64,000 nucleotides of DNA, taken from Blepharisma stoltei (Eukaryota > Ciliophora > Heterotrichea > Heterotrichida > Blepharismidae). Made by a program: the position numbers and the translations under genes. Positions 20,286-32,098 of this stretch are shown one piece after another. Where the stretch lies: assembly GCA_914767885.1 (NCBI GenBank), contig CAJZBQ010000032.1:558001-622000 (forward strand), given 5' to 3'. How positions within the stretch are numbered: the first letter of the stretch is position 1; the number at the start of each line of letters is the position of its first letter. The notes under the pieces were generated by a model, which saw only the letters and a program-made list of their open reading frames with translations, ran no database searches and was not told the DNA's origin.

Positions 20286-20903
20286 ATGCAAATGATGAGA
20301 CTTTTCTTATTACTTTTCACTGTTGTTTTCAGCCAAACTTTGGTGGAAAACTTGTTTCAAAAAATAGAAAAAACGAAAGGAAAGATTACGATAGAAGCTG
20401 GAGCGGCACTGGTGAACTTAAATGATGATGAACTTGATTTCTTGCTTTATAACTCAGAAGAAGACTGGGTTATTCTATTTTATGACTCATCAGAAAAGTC
20501 AGCGTTTTCTGTGAGCTCAACTTGGAACTTGGCAGCAAGGTATATAAAGTACGAGGGATATAATGTTACTTTTGGAAAAGTAGATATAAAGAACTATAGC
20601 AAAAATTTCAAGAGATTGAGACTTTATAATCATCCAAGTGCTGTTTATGTGACTCATGGAACTTATTATAACTTGACAATGGGATTTGAGATGGAAGAGG
20701 TCCTGTCAATGATCAGAAACCAGACATACTTAGCATATCCCAATAAAGAACTGCCAATTTCGACCCATGGTGTATTGGGACTGATGTCATATTTTTATGT
20801 TTGGCACTTTTTGTCTGGCTTTGCGATTTCTATATTTTTAACTTTGGGAGCCTCAAAGTTTTTAAAAATGTTGAAAAAGCCTAAAGCCAAGAAAAATATT
20901 TAA
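20286..20903 (+). CDS. Thioredoxin-like ER membrane protein
   Basis: 205 residues. The N-terminus is a signal peptide (MMRLFLLLFTVVFSQ), followed by a thioredoxin-fold domain (DWVILFYDSSEKSAFS ... VTFGKVDIKNY ... LRLYNHPSAVYV) and one transmembrane helix near residues 170-190, with a lysine-rich tail (KKPKAKKNI) that could act in ER retention. The usual CxxC redox site is absent: the position after FYDS reads EKSAFS. So it is more likely a structural or chaperone-like member (as in TMX-type proteins) than an active oxidoreductase. Confidence 0.75.
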   Translation: MQMMRLFLLLFTVVFSQTLVENLFQKIEKTKGKITIEAGAALVNLNDDELDFLLYNSEEDWVILFYDSSEKSAFSVSSTWNLAARYIKYEGYNVTFGKVDIKNYSKNFKRLRLYNHPSAVYVTHGTYYNLTMGFEMEEVLSMIRNQTYLAYPNKELPISTHGVLGLMSYFYVWHFLSGFAISIFLTLGASKFLKMLKKPKAKKNI

Positions 20904-21315
20904 AAATTATTTGAAGAAGTAATTAAAAAATTGATTATAAGAATTTAAACGAAAATTTAACTTAAACTTTAAGTAGTAAGCTTATTTAAAATGGGTTCAC
21001 TTCCCTATGAATATGGAGCTTAGAATTCTTATGAATTGTGCCAACGAGATGAATTATTATAATATTGTAAAGGGTTTTTAAGTCTATATATTTTTTAAAA
21101 TCACATAAAAATAAAAGTATCTTTATGTAATTTCTGAATATGCTGTTATCGTGCTCTCTCAGTATTTTCTTATCATAAAATATTTTTTAACACAATAAAG
21201 GTCCCAATAAGCAATGATCAGATCACTTAGTGTTATTAAAAATTAAAATAAATATAATAATTCAAATTATTTTTTTCCAAAAATATTACAATGATTATTA
21301 AACGGTATTATGCTT
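20904..21315. other. AT-rich intergenic region between convergent genes
   Basis: 412 bp between two convergent genes. No ORF, RNA gene or terminal repeats seen. Confidence 0.5.
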
Positions 21316-22029
21316 TTATATATTATCTCCAGCAATATTGATACGAGATTGAAGTGTAAGATCCATATTAAAATCTGCGATTTCTTCCAGCTGAGGCATC
21401 TTTACTTCACATTCCTCTTTGCTGTCCTCTAATGCTCTTAATTCAGATTGAGTTCTATAAAAGTATCTTTTTATTTTCATTTCAGCCTCTCTCAATCTTT
21501 GCAAATTTTGCTGCGAGGTCATTGAAGCCAATAATTTTTTTTCTAAATTTAATTCTTCTTTTTCAGCAATCTGAACAATTGAAAAAGTAATATTTATTGC
21601 AATACCCAAATTTTCGATTAATTTAGGTCTTACATTTTCTAATACTTCTTTGCACAATAGCAAACTTTCTGTGTAACTTCTATAAGACATAAAGAGAGGG
21701 CTATCTCCATTATACTCTAAATACGGGTATTCTGAAATAAAATTGATTTCTTCACCATCAGCCTTTAAAGTGGCAATTAGCATTTTGAATGGAATTCCAG
21801 GGTAGATTTCTTCGCACTGAGAGCCGAAGTTCAGCTGCTGGTAAAACTGTTTTTTGTTGTGTTTAAAGGAGCGCATATTTGCAAATGCTTGAGATGTCAA
21901 AGATTCGCAAGTTGTGTAGAAGGTGTCAATTTTAAGGATACCGGTTCGATAAAACTGGATAAATCCTGAGCCGATTTTTGACTTACAAGAGTTATCGGAT
22001 TTTCGGCAATAGCTTATATTACAGCCCAT
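21316..22029 (-). CDS. Unknown protein with N-terminal acylation signal
   Basis: An intron-less 237-residue protein starting MGCNISYC: Gly2 and Cys3 fit N-myristoylation plus palmitoylation, so it is probably membrane-associated. The middle (SLTSQAFANMRSFKHN, SEYPYLEYNGD) shows no family I know. The C-terminal third is helical and charged (AEKEELNLEKKLLASMT, RLREAEMKIKRYFYRTQSEL), possibly a short coiled coil. Function unknown. Confidence 0.65.
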   Translation of the reverse strand: MGCNISYCRKSDNSCKSKIGSGFIQFYRTGILKIDTFYTTCESLTSQAFANMRSFKHNKKQFYQQLNFGSQCEEIYPGIPFKMLIATLKADGEEINFISEYPYLEYNGDSPLFMSYRSYTESLLLCKEVLENVRPKLIENLGIAINITFSIVQIAEKEELNLEKKLLASMTSQQNLQRLREAEMKIKRYFYRTQSELRALEDSKEECEVKMPQLEEIADFNMDLTLQSRINIAGDNI

Positions 22030-23090
22030 TTAAAAATAATAATTGTTGTGACTTGTGGCTTCTTTTATATCAAAATAAACCAGTTTAAGAAGAGTATCAT
22101 TACTAAATTTTAATTAATTAAAATTCAAATGATTAATAAAATTATATGAGGCCTAAAATGTTTTGTGAAAAAAAAATAGAAATACTTATAAAATTGTTTA
22201 AAAATTTAAAAGAAGGAAGTGCATTATATATTTTTTTTTCATTCCACTCTTATCTAAATATTCATTCACAAGAACCTAATCAAAATTTATGAGAAACAAT
22301 ATATATATTTCAATCTATTTCATAAAATAAAATTTTCAATATTATGCTCTAGTTCTGCTTTGCCATCATTTTCACAATTGCACAATTTCCTTACTAAATC
22401 ATAAGTTCATTTGCATATATTGTTAAATTGGATATTCATAAATTAATAGGCCTTCTATATCTCTAAAAAGATAAATTGTCCTTTGCAAACTTTTATGCAT
22501 TCCTAATGTGCTCAATAAAAAGCAGGATTGTCTTGTGAAATAGTTTATGTATTAAATAAGTCATCAAAAATTTTCACAGGCAGCGATATATCTTTGAATA
22601 TTTGGGCTAAATTAGTACTGATGCTTTAGATCTGCTCATCATCCGTTTAAAATACAGCAGGTCTGAAAATGAATTTATGATAATTTAAGTCAGCATTTAT
22701 TTGAATATATTTGCATTATAGATAATTAAAAAATTCATATTCGCAGTGATGAAAATGATAGAAAGGGCGAGTGTTCAGAAAATATTCTCAATAATACAAA
22801 ATTGCAAAGAATATTAAAAGATTTTAATAACCCTTAACAAAAAATATAAAAAATGCCTTTATATTTAATTCCAGTTACTAATACTCGAACAATTTTCGCT
22901 TGGCCTAGCTATTGCGTAAAACAATTGGACTCTATCTGGTGCCATGCCTTTGCATGTGTATTCGTTCCGACTCCTTATATTTTTTCAACATAATTATAAA
23001 AGCATCATATTTAAAAATATAAATTTTAATTATGATTAAATATTGGAATGGTTGATTTATGCTATTAAACTCAAAAATTTACCAAAATTC
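22030..23090. other. AT-rich intergenic region (~1.06 kb)
   Basis: Longest gene-free stretch in the window. No ORF longer than about 45 codons ends properly under the TGA=Trp code. A small self-complementary segment occurs near 22945-22990 (atgcctttgcat), but it matches no RNA I know. No terminal inverted repeats recognised. Confidence 0.45.
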
Positions 23091-25236
23091 CTAAAGATTG
23101 GCATCATTAACAAACTGCTCTACTACTTCCTTTATTCTTCTATCCCCTAAGCCTTCAGTCCTCGATAGTAACTTTTTAACATCGAACCCAGGATAAGGAT
23201 GTCTGGCTAGCATACACATAGCCTCATAAATCATTTGATTTTCAATAAAAGCATCAGTTAGGACGTCAAAGGCTCTCATTCTATATAGCATATCTACAGC
23301 TAACTGTAAAGCTGGCGGATAATAATTAGGATTATTAGGTGTTGCCAGCGTTATTAATAAGCTCGCAAATTCTTTTGTGTCATTGAAAACATTATACTGT
23401 ACTAATTGATGCAATAAATTGAGGTTTTTACCTTTTACTAAGACTTTTGCTAGCAAAATTTGTAAATCTAGATGAACTTGTAAATCTTGGTCAACTAAAG
23501 TGCGATGATACTCCAATATTACAGATGATAAATAGCTGATACTTATAGAGCCATCTAAAAATAAAGGATGGAATACTATTGACATTAGATCACTTTGAAA
23601 TAGAACAGTCATCCCTGTTTCTAACCTCATTTCAGATTCTCCGTCTGCGTTTTGAAATAGCGAATATTTTCTTGGTGAGTTTGTTTTGCTAAGTGAAGCT
23701 GACATACTTGCCCTTCTCCTTAGGTCATCATTCTGAGAGCTTCCTTTTCTCTCCAGAGCTGCAATTTTATAAACTCTGTTTATAGTTGAAAAAAGGTAGG
23801 AAACGCCTTTTAAGTCTACTTTTTTACGTAAATAGTGCTTTAGCAATTCAAAGGCTTGCTTTTTGCATCCAATTCTGCGAAGCAAAAACAGAATTGATTC
23901 AATAGGGTCTGGGTGGTGTTTTACAAGCTTATCAGGAAACAGCTGCAGTTTATAACATCGACCATTTTTTATATCAACACAAGCGTCGTGATCAACATAT
24001 ATTAATGAAGGATCTAAGGGCATAGGACAATCTATGACTTGACCATTTTTTCCTGATGTGTTATCAAATTCTTGCAAGGTCGAAATTTGTTTGCCATCAA
24101 ATAATAATGTAGGCAATACTATAATATTAGGTTTTTCGATAATAACTTTCATTTTGTATGTCATTGTTGGAGGATCCAGCGACATTCCATTTCACAGTGT
24201 GCAAAAAGGTTTAGCGCTATAATTTTCGCTTTTTATATCAAAAATATAAGTTTCTTGTAAAGTGTAATTAAATATCAATAAAAGGTTGTCTATTGTGCAT
24301 ATTCCGTAAGCTCCGGGCTTAATTTTTATTGTTTCTCTATCTAAAGCTACTTTCTCATGAGTCAATTTATACAAATTTAGCTGCCCTTTTACGCAATTTC
24401 CATGAACTAGATACACTGACTCATAAATTTTCAGCAGCTCAACATGATGCGGGTCTTGCTCTGTGTTATTTTCAGTGTCTTTTATGTTCTTTACATTTGT
24501 TTGGTCACTTGTTCATTTATCTGTTACTGAAGGATTAATATCAATAAAAAACCTCGGTCCGTGGAAAAATTTGGGTCCTTTATCTTGGTATACAAAAAAA
24601 GTATCAATTTGTCCTAATTTCGGTGGGGAAGCTGCTACCACAAGAACTCCATCGCTTGGCTCGAATCAATAATGCCCTATATTAATTTGATATCCTCTTA
24701 TATTAGAAAATTTCAAGCTCGCTTCAGCTAATTTGTAAAATTCGACTCCAGCGTTAGTAACCATAACAAAATCACAAAAAGCTGACCTCTCACCTGTTCA
24801 ATGATAGCCTAGAATTTTACGATTTTTCCCACCAATAATCTGCGTGTGGTCTTGTGTTTCTAAATTGAGGACATCCTAAATTATTTTTACAAGCTCATGA
24901 TTAGACCGTTGAAATGCAACTATTTTGTTATCTTGAGAAAGACAGAGCGAGAGTATCCTCTTTTGATTTGGTTTTAAAATACATAATGGATAATTTATAC
25001 TGTGACATTTATATTTTGACTTATTAAACTAAATTAATATGACTCAGCATAATTTTAGACTGAGTAAATCGTTACCCATATCCTTGTAAATCTATGTAGG
25101 GATATGTCACAAGATCATCTACCCCTTTAGAGTACATATATTGGAATTTCTTTAATATAAGCCTTCGCTGGCTTGGATTATAAAAAAGTTCGACATCCTG
25201 TCCATGCTGCCATCTCTCGACAAGGCCAAGCTCCAT
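23091..25236 (-). CDS. RMC1: RMC1-like regulator of the Mon1-Ccz1 complex (Mic1 domain)
   Basis: Subunit that, in animals, joins Mon1-Ccz1 as the Rab7 exchange factor for late endosomes. The N-terminal half is a beta-propeller-like region (ILSLCLSQDNKIVAFQRSNHE, ILGYHW(TGA)TGERSAFCDFVMVTNAGVEFYKL). The C-terminal half holds the Mic1 helical domain (PDPIESILFLLRRIGCKKQA ... VDMLYRMRAFDVLTDAFIEN ... MCMLARHPYPGFDVKKLL). Three short introns are needed: one clear (gtaaaaataatttag, 15 nt) and two upstream ones (16 nt starting gtaacg, 15 nt starting gtcata) that are less certain. Together they give exactly 700 codons, supporting the model. Confidence 0.8.
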
Positions 25237-25401
25237 ATTACATGCTATTCATTTCGGTTAAAGAGAAAATGATTTTATAAATTAATTAAATGAAAATTTA
25301 TTTGAGGTAAAAAGTTATTATTCTTGACAGGTTAAAATTAACTATTTTAGACCAAAATTATGCCAATAAGCTATTCATATATAATTAGATAGAAATTCTA
25401 T

Positions 25402-28077
25402 TTATGAAATGTGAATCTTTTTATTACTAACCACATCTTCTTGCTTTGTCCTTTTCTTTGGCAGCAAAGTCATTTCATTAAGAATGTGATCAAGCTGATA
25501 TGATTGCATGCACAATTTCTCAGCTCTTTGATAGTGCTTTTGCGAATATACAGAAATAGCTTGCAATATTTCTGAAACATTAGGGAAATTGCTATAAGAA
25601 ACTCTATCAAAAATTTCGTAAAGGATTCTTTGGGCGAGTGATGAGTATTTTTTCATTGAATTCCAATCCCTTATATGTGTCAACAAACTAAGCAGCCCGT
25701 CTGGATCTTCCAAGAGTGTATCAACAAACAGAATTACTTCTTTTTCCGTCATTTCTTGTGTAATTTTATATAGCATTTGTGGTCTTTTTAATCTGTGAGC
25801 AATTAATGCAGCTTCTACTTTATCTCCACTTTTCAATTTATTTTGCATTAGCTGCTCTTGCTTTATAGCTTCCCTTTTTTCTTCTAATTGCTTGGTTTCT
25901 TCTTGCTCGGTGATATCCTTTCAAAGGACTAATTTTGAGTCAATTCCTCCAGTTAATAAGAATGATTCTTCGTTAATTTTCTGGCCTCCAATAGCCCAAA
26001 TCTTGTCATTGTGCTCTTCTAAGCTTAAAACACAAGTTCCAGTCTTAAAATTCCAAATTTTCAGTAAATTATCGCTACTAACGCTAGCAATCCCTGATGG
26101 TATCCATGCAAGCTTCAAAACTGCATTTGTGTGGCCTTCTAAAGTTCTTATGCAGCTATAGGTTTCTAGCGACCAGAGCTTTACGGTCATATCACCACTT
26201 GATGATGCCAAAATTCTATCTGAAGGGTGGAATATTAAATCCCATATGCCTCTTTTATGCCCTTCTAAGGTTTGTAAATTCGCAAGCTTTTTGTTCCATA
26301 GCTTGATTGTTTTATCATGAGAGCCAGATGCAATTCTTTTGGAATCTGGGGATAACCTTACAACTCCTATATCTTTCTCGTGGGCAATTGTGGTTTGCAA
26401 AGCTGTTGCTATTTCGCCTTCTGATTTTTCCCAGATTTTGATGGTGCGGTCTTGGCTTGATGTGACTAAAAAGTTTTTTTTTGATATTGCAACGGAGATG
26501 ACTTCTTCGGTATGGCCTTTATATACAGCTAAACATTTTGTGTTATGCCAGTATCTCATTGTTTGGTCTCTTGATGCAGTTGCTATGTATTCACCAAATA
26601 TATCTATGCACAAAATATTATCAGTGTGACCTTTAAGACTTTGTACTAGAGATGTGTTTATATCAAAAAGTTTTGCTTCTGTGCTGTTTAAGGCAAGAGC
26701 GACCTTACTTTCGTTGATCCATTTCAAATCTAAAATTTCATCAATGTCTCCAATGATTTCTTTTTGTAATTTAAGCTTATTATTCAAGAAATACATAGAA
26801 AATTCTTGATTCGATACCAACATCTCTTCATTGTTTATATGTTTGATCAAATTAATCCCAAAAATAGTCACTTGCTTTTTTCTTTTCACTTCTAGTTTAT
26901 TTTTTGATATTCCATTTCAATTTTCTATGAAAATTAGTCTATCAATAAATTTTATATAAAAGACTTTCATATATATTTAAATTAGAATAAATTTACCACA
27001 TTTCCGCTATCTTCTCCAATCCAAACGCCTCCCGAAATCTCAATTGCACTTATGTCCCCTTCAGCTTTATACACCCCTTTCTCTTCCCACTTTTTGATGC
27101 TTCACAATTTCGCTTCATCTGACGTACAAGTGACCAGTGATTTTTCAAGAAAAGCCACAAATCTTGTTGGATGTTGCATTGTTATTGTGTGTCTGCAGGA
27201 ATATTTCATCAAATCGAAAACTCTAACTCCCCCCCCCCCCTCCGTGAGCGAACAAAAAAATTTTGTTCGCTCACGGAGGGGGGTTAATTTTTTTTTTTTA
27301 AAAAAATTTATATATAAATTTTATAAAAAAATATTTTTTTCGAAATTTTAAAAAAATCCTAATTTGCAAAAATTGGGAAGCAAATATTAATTTAATTTGC
27401 AAAATTTTATGTTTTAAAACGCAATTTGTTTAAAATTAAACAGAATTAGCTCTAGATTTCATTATACTAATTATCACTTATATATCAAAATTTTTTTCCA
27501 TTAAAATTTTTTCTATTAAAAAAAATTTTTGTTCACTCACGGAGGGGTGGTTTTTGGTCAAAAAATGGCGATTTTTCTAATGGTTTTGTTCGCTCACGGA
27601 GGGGGGGGGAGTAATTGAATAGTCATGAGATGAAGAAGCTAGAAGAAATTCTGTAGGGTGAAAAGATAAAGACAAAATAGGCCCAGAGTGCTGTTTGAAA
27701 CAGTGTGTTAAATATGATTGTTCCAGCTGGTAAACTCTAATTGAGTTATCGCTGCCACCTGTAGCTAGCAAAGCATCTCTTGGATCGACTTGAAGTATTG
27801 TAATGGCACAGTCGCTTTTCCATATCTTTGGAGGATCCTTGTGGAATCTTATGATGTTGTCGACCCCAGAAGTGACTAAAGTTCCACTTTTTGTGAGGTC
27901 AAAGCAGGTGACATCTTCACCTGTATGAGAAAGAATTTGGAAATTTTCCAAGCTAAAACAGATAACTTGGTCTTTGTATAGCGAAAATCCCATAGTCCCT
28001 TCTTGGTCCACACAAAGTTTCCCACCAGCGAAGACTGAACGGAAAACTTTTTCTGCTCTTCATACTTGGCTTTTCAT
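25402..28077 (-). CDS. UTP13: UTP13/TBL3 (U3 small-subunit processome WD40 protein)
   Basis: Nucleolar rRNA-processing factor of 742 residues after removing two insertions (59 bp and 388 bp). It has two WD40 propellers: N-terminal repeats up to LLASSSHDYSIRVFDLMK and the typical central series (GEYIATASRDQTMRYWHN, FLVTSSQDRTIKIWEK, SKRIASGSHDKTIKLWNK, DRILASSSGDMTVKLWSLET). The last 150 residues match the Utp13-specific helical domain (VEAALIAHRLKRPQMLYKIT ... LLTHIRDWNSMKKYSSLAQR). One TGA=Trp lies between propeller and Utp13 domain. It starts 47 bp from the divergent ALG2 gene. Confidence 0.9.
26935..26993. mobile_element. Very short IES (59 bp) in UTP13
   Basis: Bounded by TA at 26935-26936 and 26994-26995. 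It contains stops in the coding frame. Deletion gives DSGNVV-IFIENWNGISK and makes the total gene length divisible by three. Other TA pairs nearby do not restore the downstream frame. Confidence 0.6.
27224..27611. mobile_element. MITE-like IES (family A, 388 bp) in UTP13
   Basis: TA at 27224-27225 and 27612-27613. The left end is a perfect TIR hairpin (ccgtgagcgaac, aaaaaaattt spacer, gttcgctcacgg). The right end has two direct TIR arms with the ggtcaaaaaatggcgatttt block between them. Excision joins SSHDYSI-RVFDLMK. Confidence 0.92.
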
Positions 28078-28124
28078 ATTAATTCAGCCAATTTATTATT
28101 AAAGATAAACACGTACCCTTATAA

Positions 28125-29342
28125 ATGGTAAAAACCATTGCGATTATACACCCAGATCTTGGTATTGGCGGTGCTGAGCAATTAATCGTTAATATTGCAT
28201 TAGCATTACAAGCTTCGGGAAATTTTGTCAGAATTTATACACCTCATCATGATCCATCAAGAGCGTTTAAAGAAACTACTGATGGGACTTTATCTGTGGA
28301 AGTAAGAGGAAATATATGCCCACCAACGTTTTTCGGAAGATTTGTGGCTTTATGCTCTTTGATTCGTATGCTGCTAGCAAGCTTATTTGTAGTTTTATAT
28401 GCGGGGAGATATGATATTATTATAGTAGATCAAGTTTCAGCTATTTTGCCAATTTTTTGGATATGCCCTAGTAAGGTTGTTTTTTATTGCCATTACCCTG
28501 ATCAGCTGCTATGCACAAACAGAAGTTCATTATTGAAAAGAATATATAGATTTCCATTAGATAAAGCTGAATGATTAGGATTAAAAACTGCAGACAGGAT
28601 TTTTGTAAATAGTAATTTCACAAAAGGGGTCGTAACAGGGCTATTTAGAGCTTTAGACGCTGAAAAAATCAATGTGGTTTATCCTTGTGTCGATTTAACT
28701 TATGAAGAAATTGATAGCCCACCTGGATTTTTAGATGGGAAAAAATATTTTTTCTCTTTGAATAGGTATGAAAGAAAGAAAAACATACAAAGAGCAATTG
28801 AAGGATATGCAAATTTGAAAAAAAGAAGCGCAAAGCTAGTAATAGGAGGAGGGTGGGACCCAAGGATGGCTGAAAATGTTGAGCATATAGAAGAACTCAG
28901 AAATAAAGCTGAATCTTTAGGACTGAAATGCGTAGAAGTTAAAGATTTTTCCAAGCCTTTAGAAAGCTATGATGTATATTTTGTTAAAAATTTATCACAT
29001 AGAGAAAGAGAGCAAGCACTTCAGCATGCAATATGTGTTTTATATACTCCAGAAAATGGTAATTTATATACAGAACATTTTGGAATTGTCCCAGTTGAAG
29101 CAATGGGAAGAGGAACGCCTGTCATAGCTATGAAGAGCGGAGGACCAACTGAGTCAGTTATACATGGTGAAACCGGATTTCTTGTAGAAAATGAAGAAGG
29201 ATGGAGCAACTATATGGAAACTTTAGAAAGCAAAGAAAATCTCAGGAAGAAGTTTGGGGAGCAAGGAAAAAAGCACGCAAATAAATTTTTTTCTCTTAAG
29301 GGGATGAAATATCAATTGGAAGAAGAATTTGAAACTTTATAG
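28125..29342 (+). CDS. ALG2: ALG2 alpha-1,3/1,6-mannosyltransferase
   Basis: ER enzyme that adds the second and third mannose to the dolichol-linked core oligosaccharide. Clear family markers: the start IAIIHPDLGIGGAEQLIVNI, FYCHYPDQLL, RFPLDKAEW(TGA)LGLKTADRIFVNSN, GGGWDPRMAENVEHIEEL and the nucleotide-sugar EX7E region EHFGIVPVEAMGRGTPVIA. 405 residues, no introns. The TGA falls at the W of the conserved P-x-D-x-x-E-W segment and is direct evidence for TGA=Trp. A hydrophobic stretch near residues 75-115 matches the family's membrane-association segment. Confidence 0.95.
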
Positions 29343-29368
29343 GATAGATAAATTATTATGAAAATTAA

Positions 29369-29881
29369 ATGCACAGCATTCTATGAAGACTGAATGCACC
29401 TTTTTTCTTTGGAGTTATTGTGCTAGGGATTTTGACTGGAATCAATGTGATAAGCACTTATTTTGTGGACTATAGAGTTGATACGAGCATTCAGAATATT
29501 CATGTCAATAAATTTATAAATAATTCAAGATTCCATTGGGAAGAGGCTGAGCTATCATTCGATTTGAAAGGAGATTTCAGTGAAGTCTTTAATTGAAATG
29601 TGAATTATATATATATTTATGTGGAACTAGATTATGAATCTCCTATGAGAAATGCAATCATTATATGAGACAAAATAATACCGAGATTTTATTATAAGCC
29701 TCTTAAAATCGAGTATAAATCAGAAAAAGGCAAATACACACTTAAGAACAAGGGATACAATTTACGAGGGAAAAATGTTTTAGCCAAAATAAAACTAGAA
29801 ATCGAGCCAATAGCTGGGTTTATATTTAAAATTGAAGGCTCTCATTCGAATATCACATTTCCTACAAATTATAGCTATTAA
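29369..29881 (+). CDS. SPCS3: Signal peptidase complex subunit 3 (SPC22/23)
   Basis: Accessory subunit of the ER signal peptidase. The start MHSILW(TGA)RLNAPFFFGVIVLG gives a single N-terminal transmembrane anchor; the lumenal domain shows the family pattern DLKGDFSEVFNW(TGA)NVNYIYIYVELDYES, NAIIIW(TGA)DKIIPR, YNLRGKNVLAKIKLEIEPIAG. 170 residues, as expected. Three in-frame TGA codons hide it from standard-code ORF calling. It lies 26 bp after ALG2 and 34 bp before VPS53 on the same strand, so the three may share a compact promoter region, but each has its own start. Confidence 0.93.
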
Positions 29882-29915
29882 TCTCACTTATCTAAAAATT
29901 ATTATAATAAAATCT

Positions 29916-32078
29916 ATGTCAAAGCTTGAGCAAGCCCTTCAAGAGCTTTTTCCGAGCAATGACCCACTGGACGCTCCAGATTTCGATCCAGTTGCTTACA
30001 TAAATTCTCAATTTCCCAACGAACAGAGCTTGTCAGGCATAGAAACAGTTCAAGCAAAACTCAAAGAAGAATACTCAAATGTAACAAGTGAAATTTCCCA
30101 ATTAATAAGGGAGCAAGCCAACCTGCGCGATTCTGCAATTTCTGAGCTATCAAACTCTAAGCAGACAATCAGTGAGCTTCAAGACAAAATTTTAATTATG
30201 AAGAAAAAGGCTGAAACATCAGAAGAAATGGTCGAAGAAATCTGCCAAGATATAAGAAGTCTTGACATTGCCAAAAAAAATCTAACTAAAGTGGTATCAT
30301 CATTAAAAAGACTCGGAATGCTCACACACGGAATTGACCAATTAGAAGGCGTCAGTGAGAAAAAGCAGTATAGAATGGCTGCAGCTTTACTGAACGCCAC
30401 AACTGATTTGTTTTCACAATTCGAAGACTGTAAGAATTCTCCCTCATTAGTAACTTTGAAAAAACGTCGGGATCATATTGCTTCTGAGCTTCGTTTGCAA
30501 GTTCTTGAAGATTTTAGAGAAATGGAAAATGTGGCTCCTGAAATACTGGCTGAAGCATGCATATGTGCTGATGAGTTAGGAGAAGAAACAAGAGCTGATG
30601 TCTGCGATTTCCTGTGCTCACATTTTTTAGAGCCTTACATAAAATTATTTCAGCCAGGAGAAATGCATGCTGGATTTGAAAATGTAGAACGCCGCTATGC
30701 ATGGCTTAAAAGGTGTTTAAGAGATATTAAGGATAATCATTTACAAAATTTCCCATCCCATTGGGGCGTTTTGTCATTAATTGCTAGAGAATTTTGCGAG
30801 CTCACTAAAAAACACTTTATAGCACTTTTAGATAAAGGAGAAACTGACACCGGAGGACTTGTGGTGGCTTTACAGAAGACAATGCAATTTGAACAAGAAA
30901 TGCACAAGCGATTCGCTGCACATGTTCAGCAGCCAAAGGAATCAGAGCCTGTGATTCTTGATAGAGCCTTAGGAGATTATGATCCATATAGCTATTCGCA
31001 AGCACCTCATAAAGCAGCGCCAACCCCTAAGTTCATAGGCGTCATTTCGATATGTTTTAATCCGTATTTGAGCAAATTTTGTGAAGATGAAGAGAATAAG
31101 TTGACAGAAAACGTGGAACAGTTTTTAAATGAAGATAACTTAACAGAAGGCACTGTTTTGCCATCAAGTATAAGGCTATTCAGCTCGATTAGGCAGACTT
31201 TTAATAAGTGTCTTTCATTTACCACTGGAAAAATATTGAGTGAGCTATGCGAAGTTTTTAAAAGAATTTTGCAATACTATGCTGAAAAACTTGTACAAAA
31301 ACTGCCAAAAGTGGATAAGCCAGTAAAATTGGCAGAAGGAGAAGAGATAATGATAGCTTTTATTATAAATACAGCTGAATACTGCAGAAATACTATAGTT
31401 GAAATGGAAACAACTATTAGAGCGAAGCTTGAAACCCAGTATGATGTAGAATTTTACCCAGAAGTGAACACATTTTTAGAGTAATTTTTATTCAGACTTG
31501 CTGGAAGAGGAGTCCAAAGCTTGATTTTGGGGATTGACACCAAGATGGAACCTCATTTTGTAACGATGACCAAAATGAATTGGCTGCTAGAAGGAGTAGG
31601 AGATAAGAGCGAATACATCGTAAAACTCAATGAAGTGGTCTTAGGCTACAGTAAAAACATTGCGACAGTGCTAAATGAAGACTATTATGTCACTTTTCTT
31701 AATAAACTTGCTGAGTATTATTTATGTAGGATGATCAATATGAAATTAGTCACAAGCATTTATAAGTGCAAAAGAATTGGGGAATTCGGGGCTCAGCAAA
31801 TTTTACTGGATTGTTTTGAGCTCAAACAAAAGTTTTTGACTCTTCAAGCTAAAAATTCAAGCTTCAGCGGGATCGTCAATAGGCTGTTCCATAAAACTGA
31901 AGGGTTGCTGAAAATTATTAGTAGCCCGCCTGAAAGAGTCCAAGAAAATTATTCTTCTTTGATTGATAACCCAAATCAGCAGGATTTTGAAAAGCTTCTT
32001 ACGATTATGGGTTTAAAAAAGAGCGATCACCCTTGGGAAAGCCTTACAAAGCCTGCAAAAAAACTGTTTAACTTTTAG
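29916..32078 (+). CDS. VPS53: VPS53, GARP/EARP tethering-complex subunit
   Basis: Subunit of the Golgi-associated retrograde protein complex. The conserved N-terminus is visible: PLDAPDFDPVAYINSQFPNEQSL, then a coiled coil and DIRSLDIAKKNLTKVVSSLK...RLGMLTHGIDQLE. Helical rods follow to the C-terminus (LIDNPNQQDFEKLLTIMGLK). One 15-nt intron at 31481-31495 (gtaatttttattcag) joins NTFLE-LAGRGV. 715 residues, close to fungal and plant VPS53. The start chosen at 29916 is the ATG directly before the conserved N-terminus. It ends 20 bp from the convergent next gene. Confidence 0.93.
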
Positions 32079-32098
32079 ATTAGTTTTCAAATTATATG

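Noticed and set aside
22920-22995. Possible snRNA or tRNA because of a short hairpin and T-run
   Set aside because: It does not match U1-U6 or tRNA consensus boxes as I know them, and the hairpin is only four base pairs.
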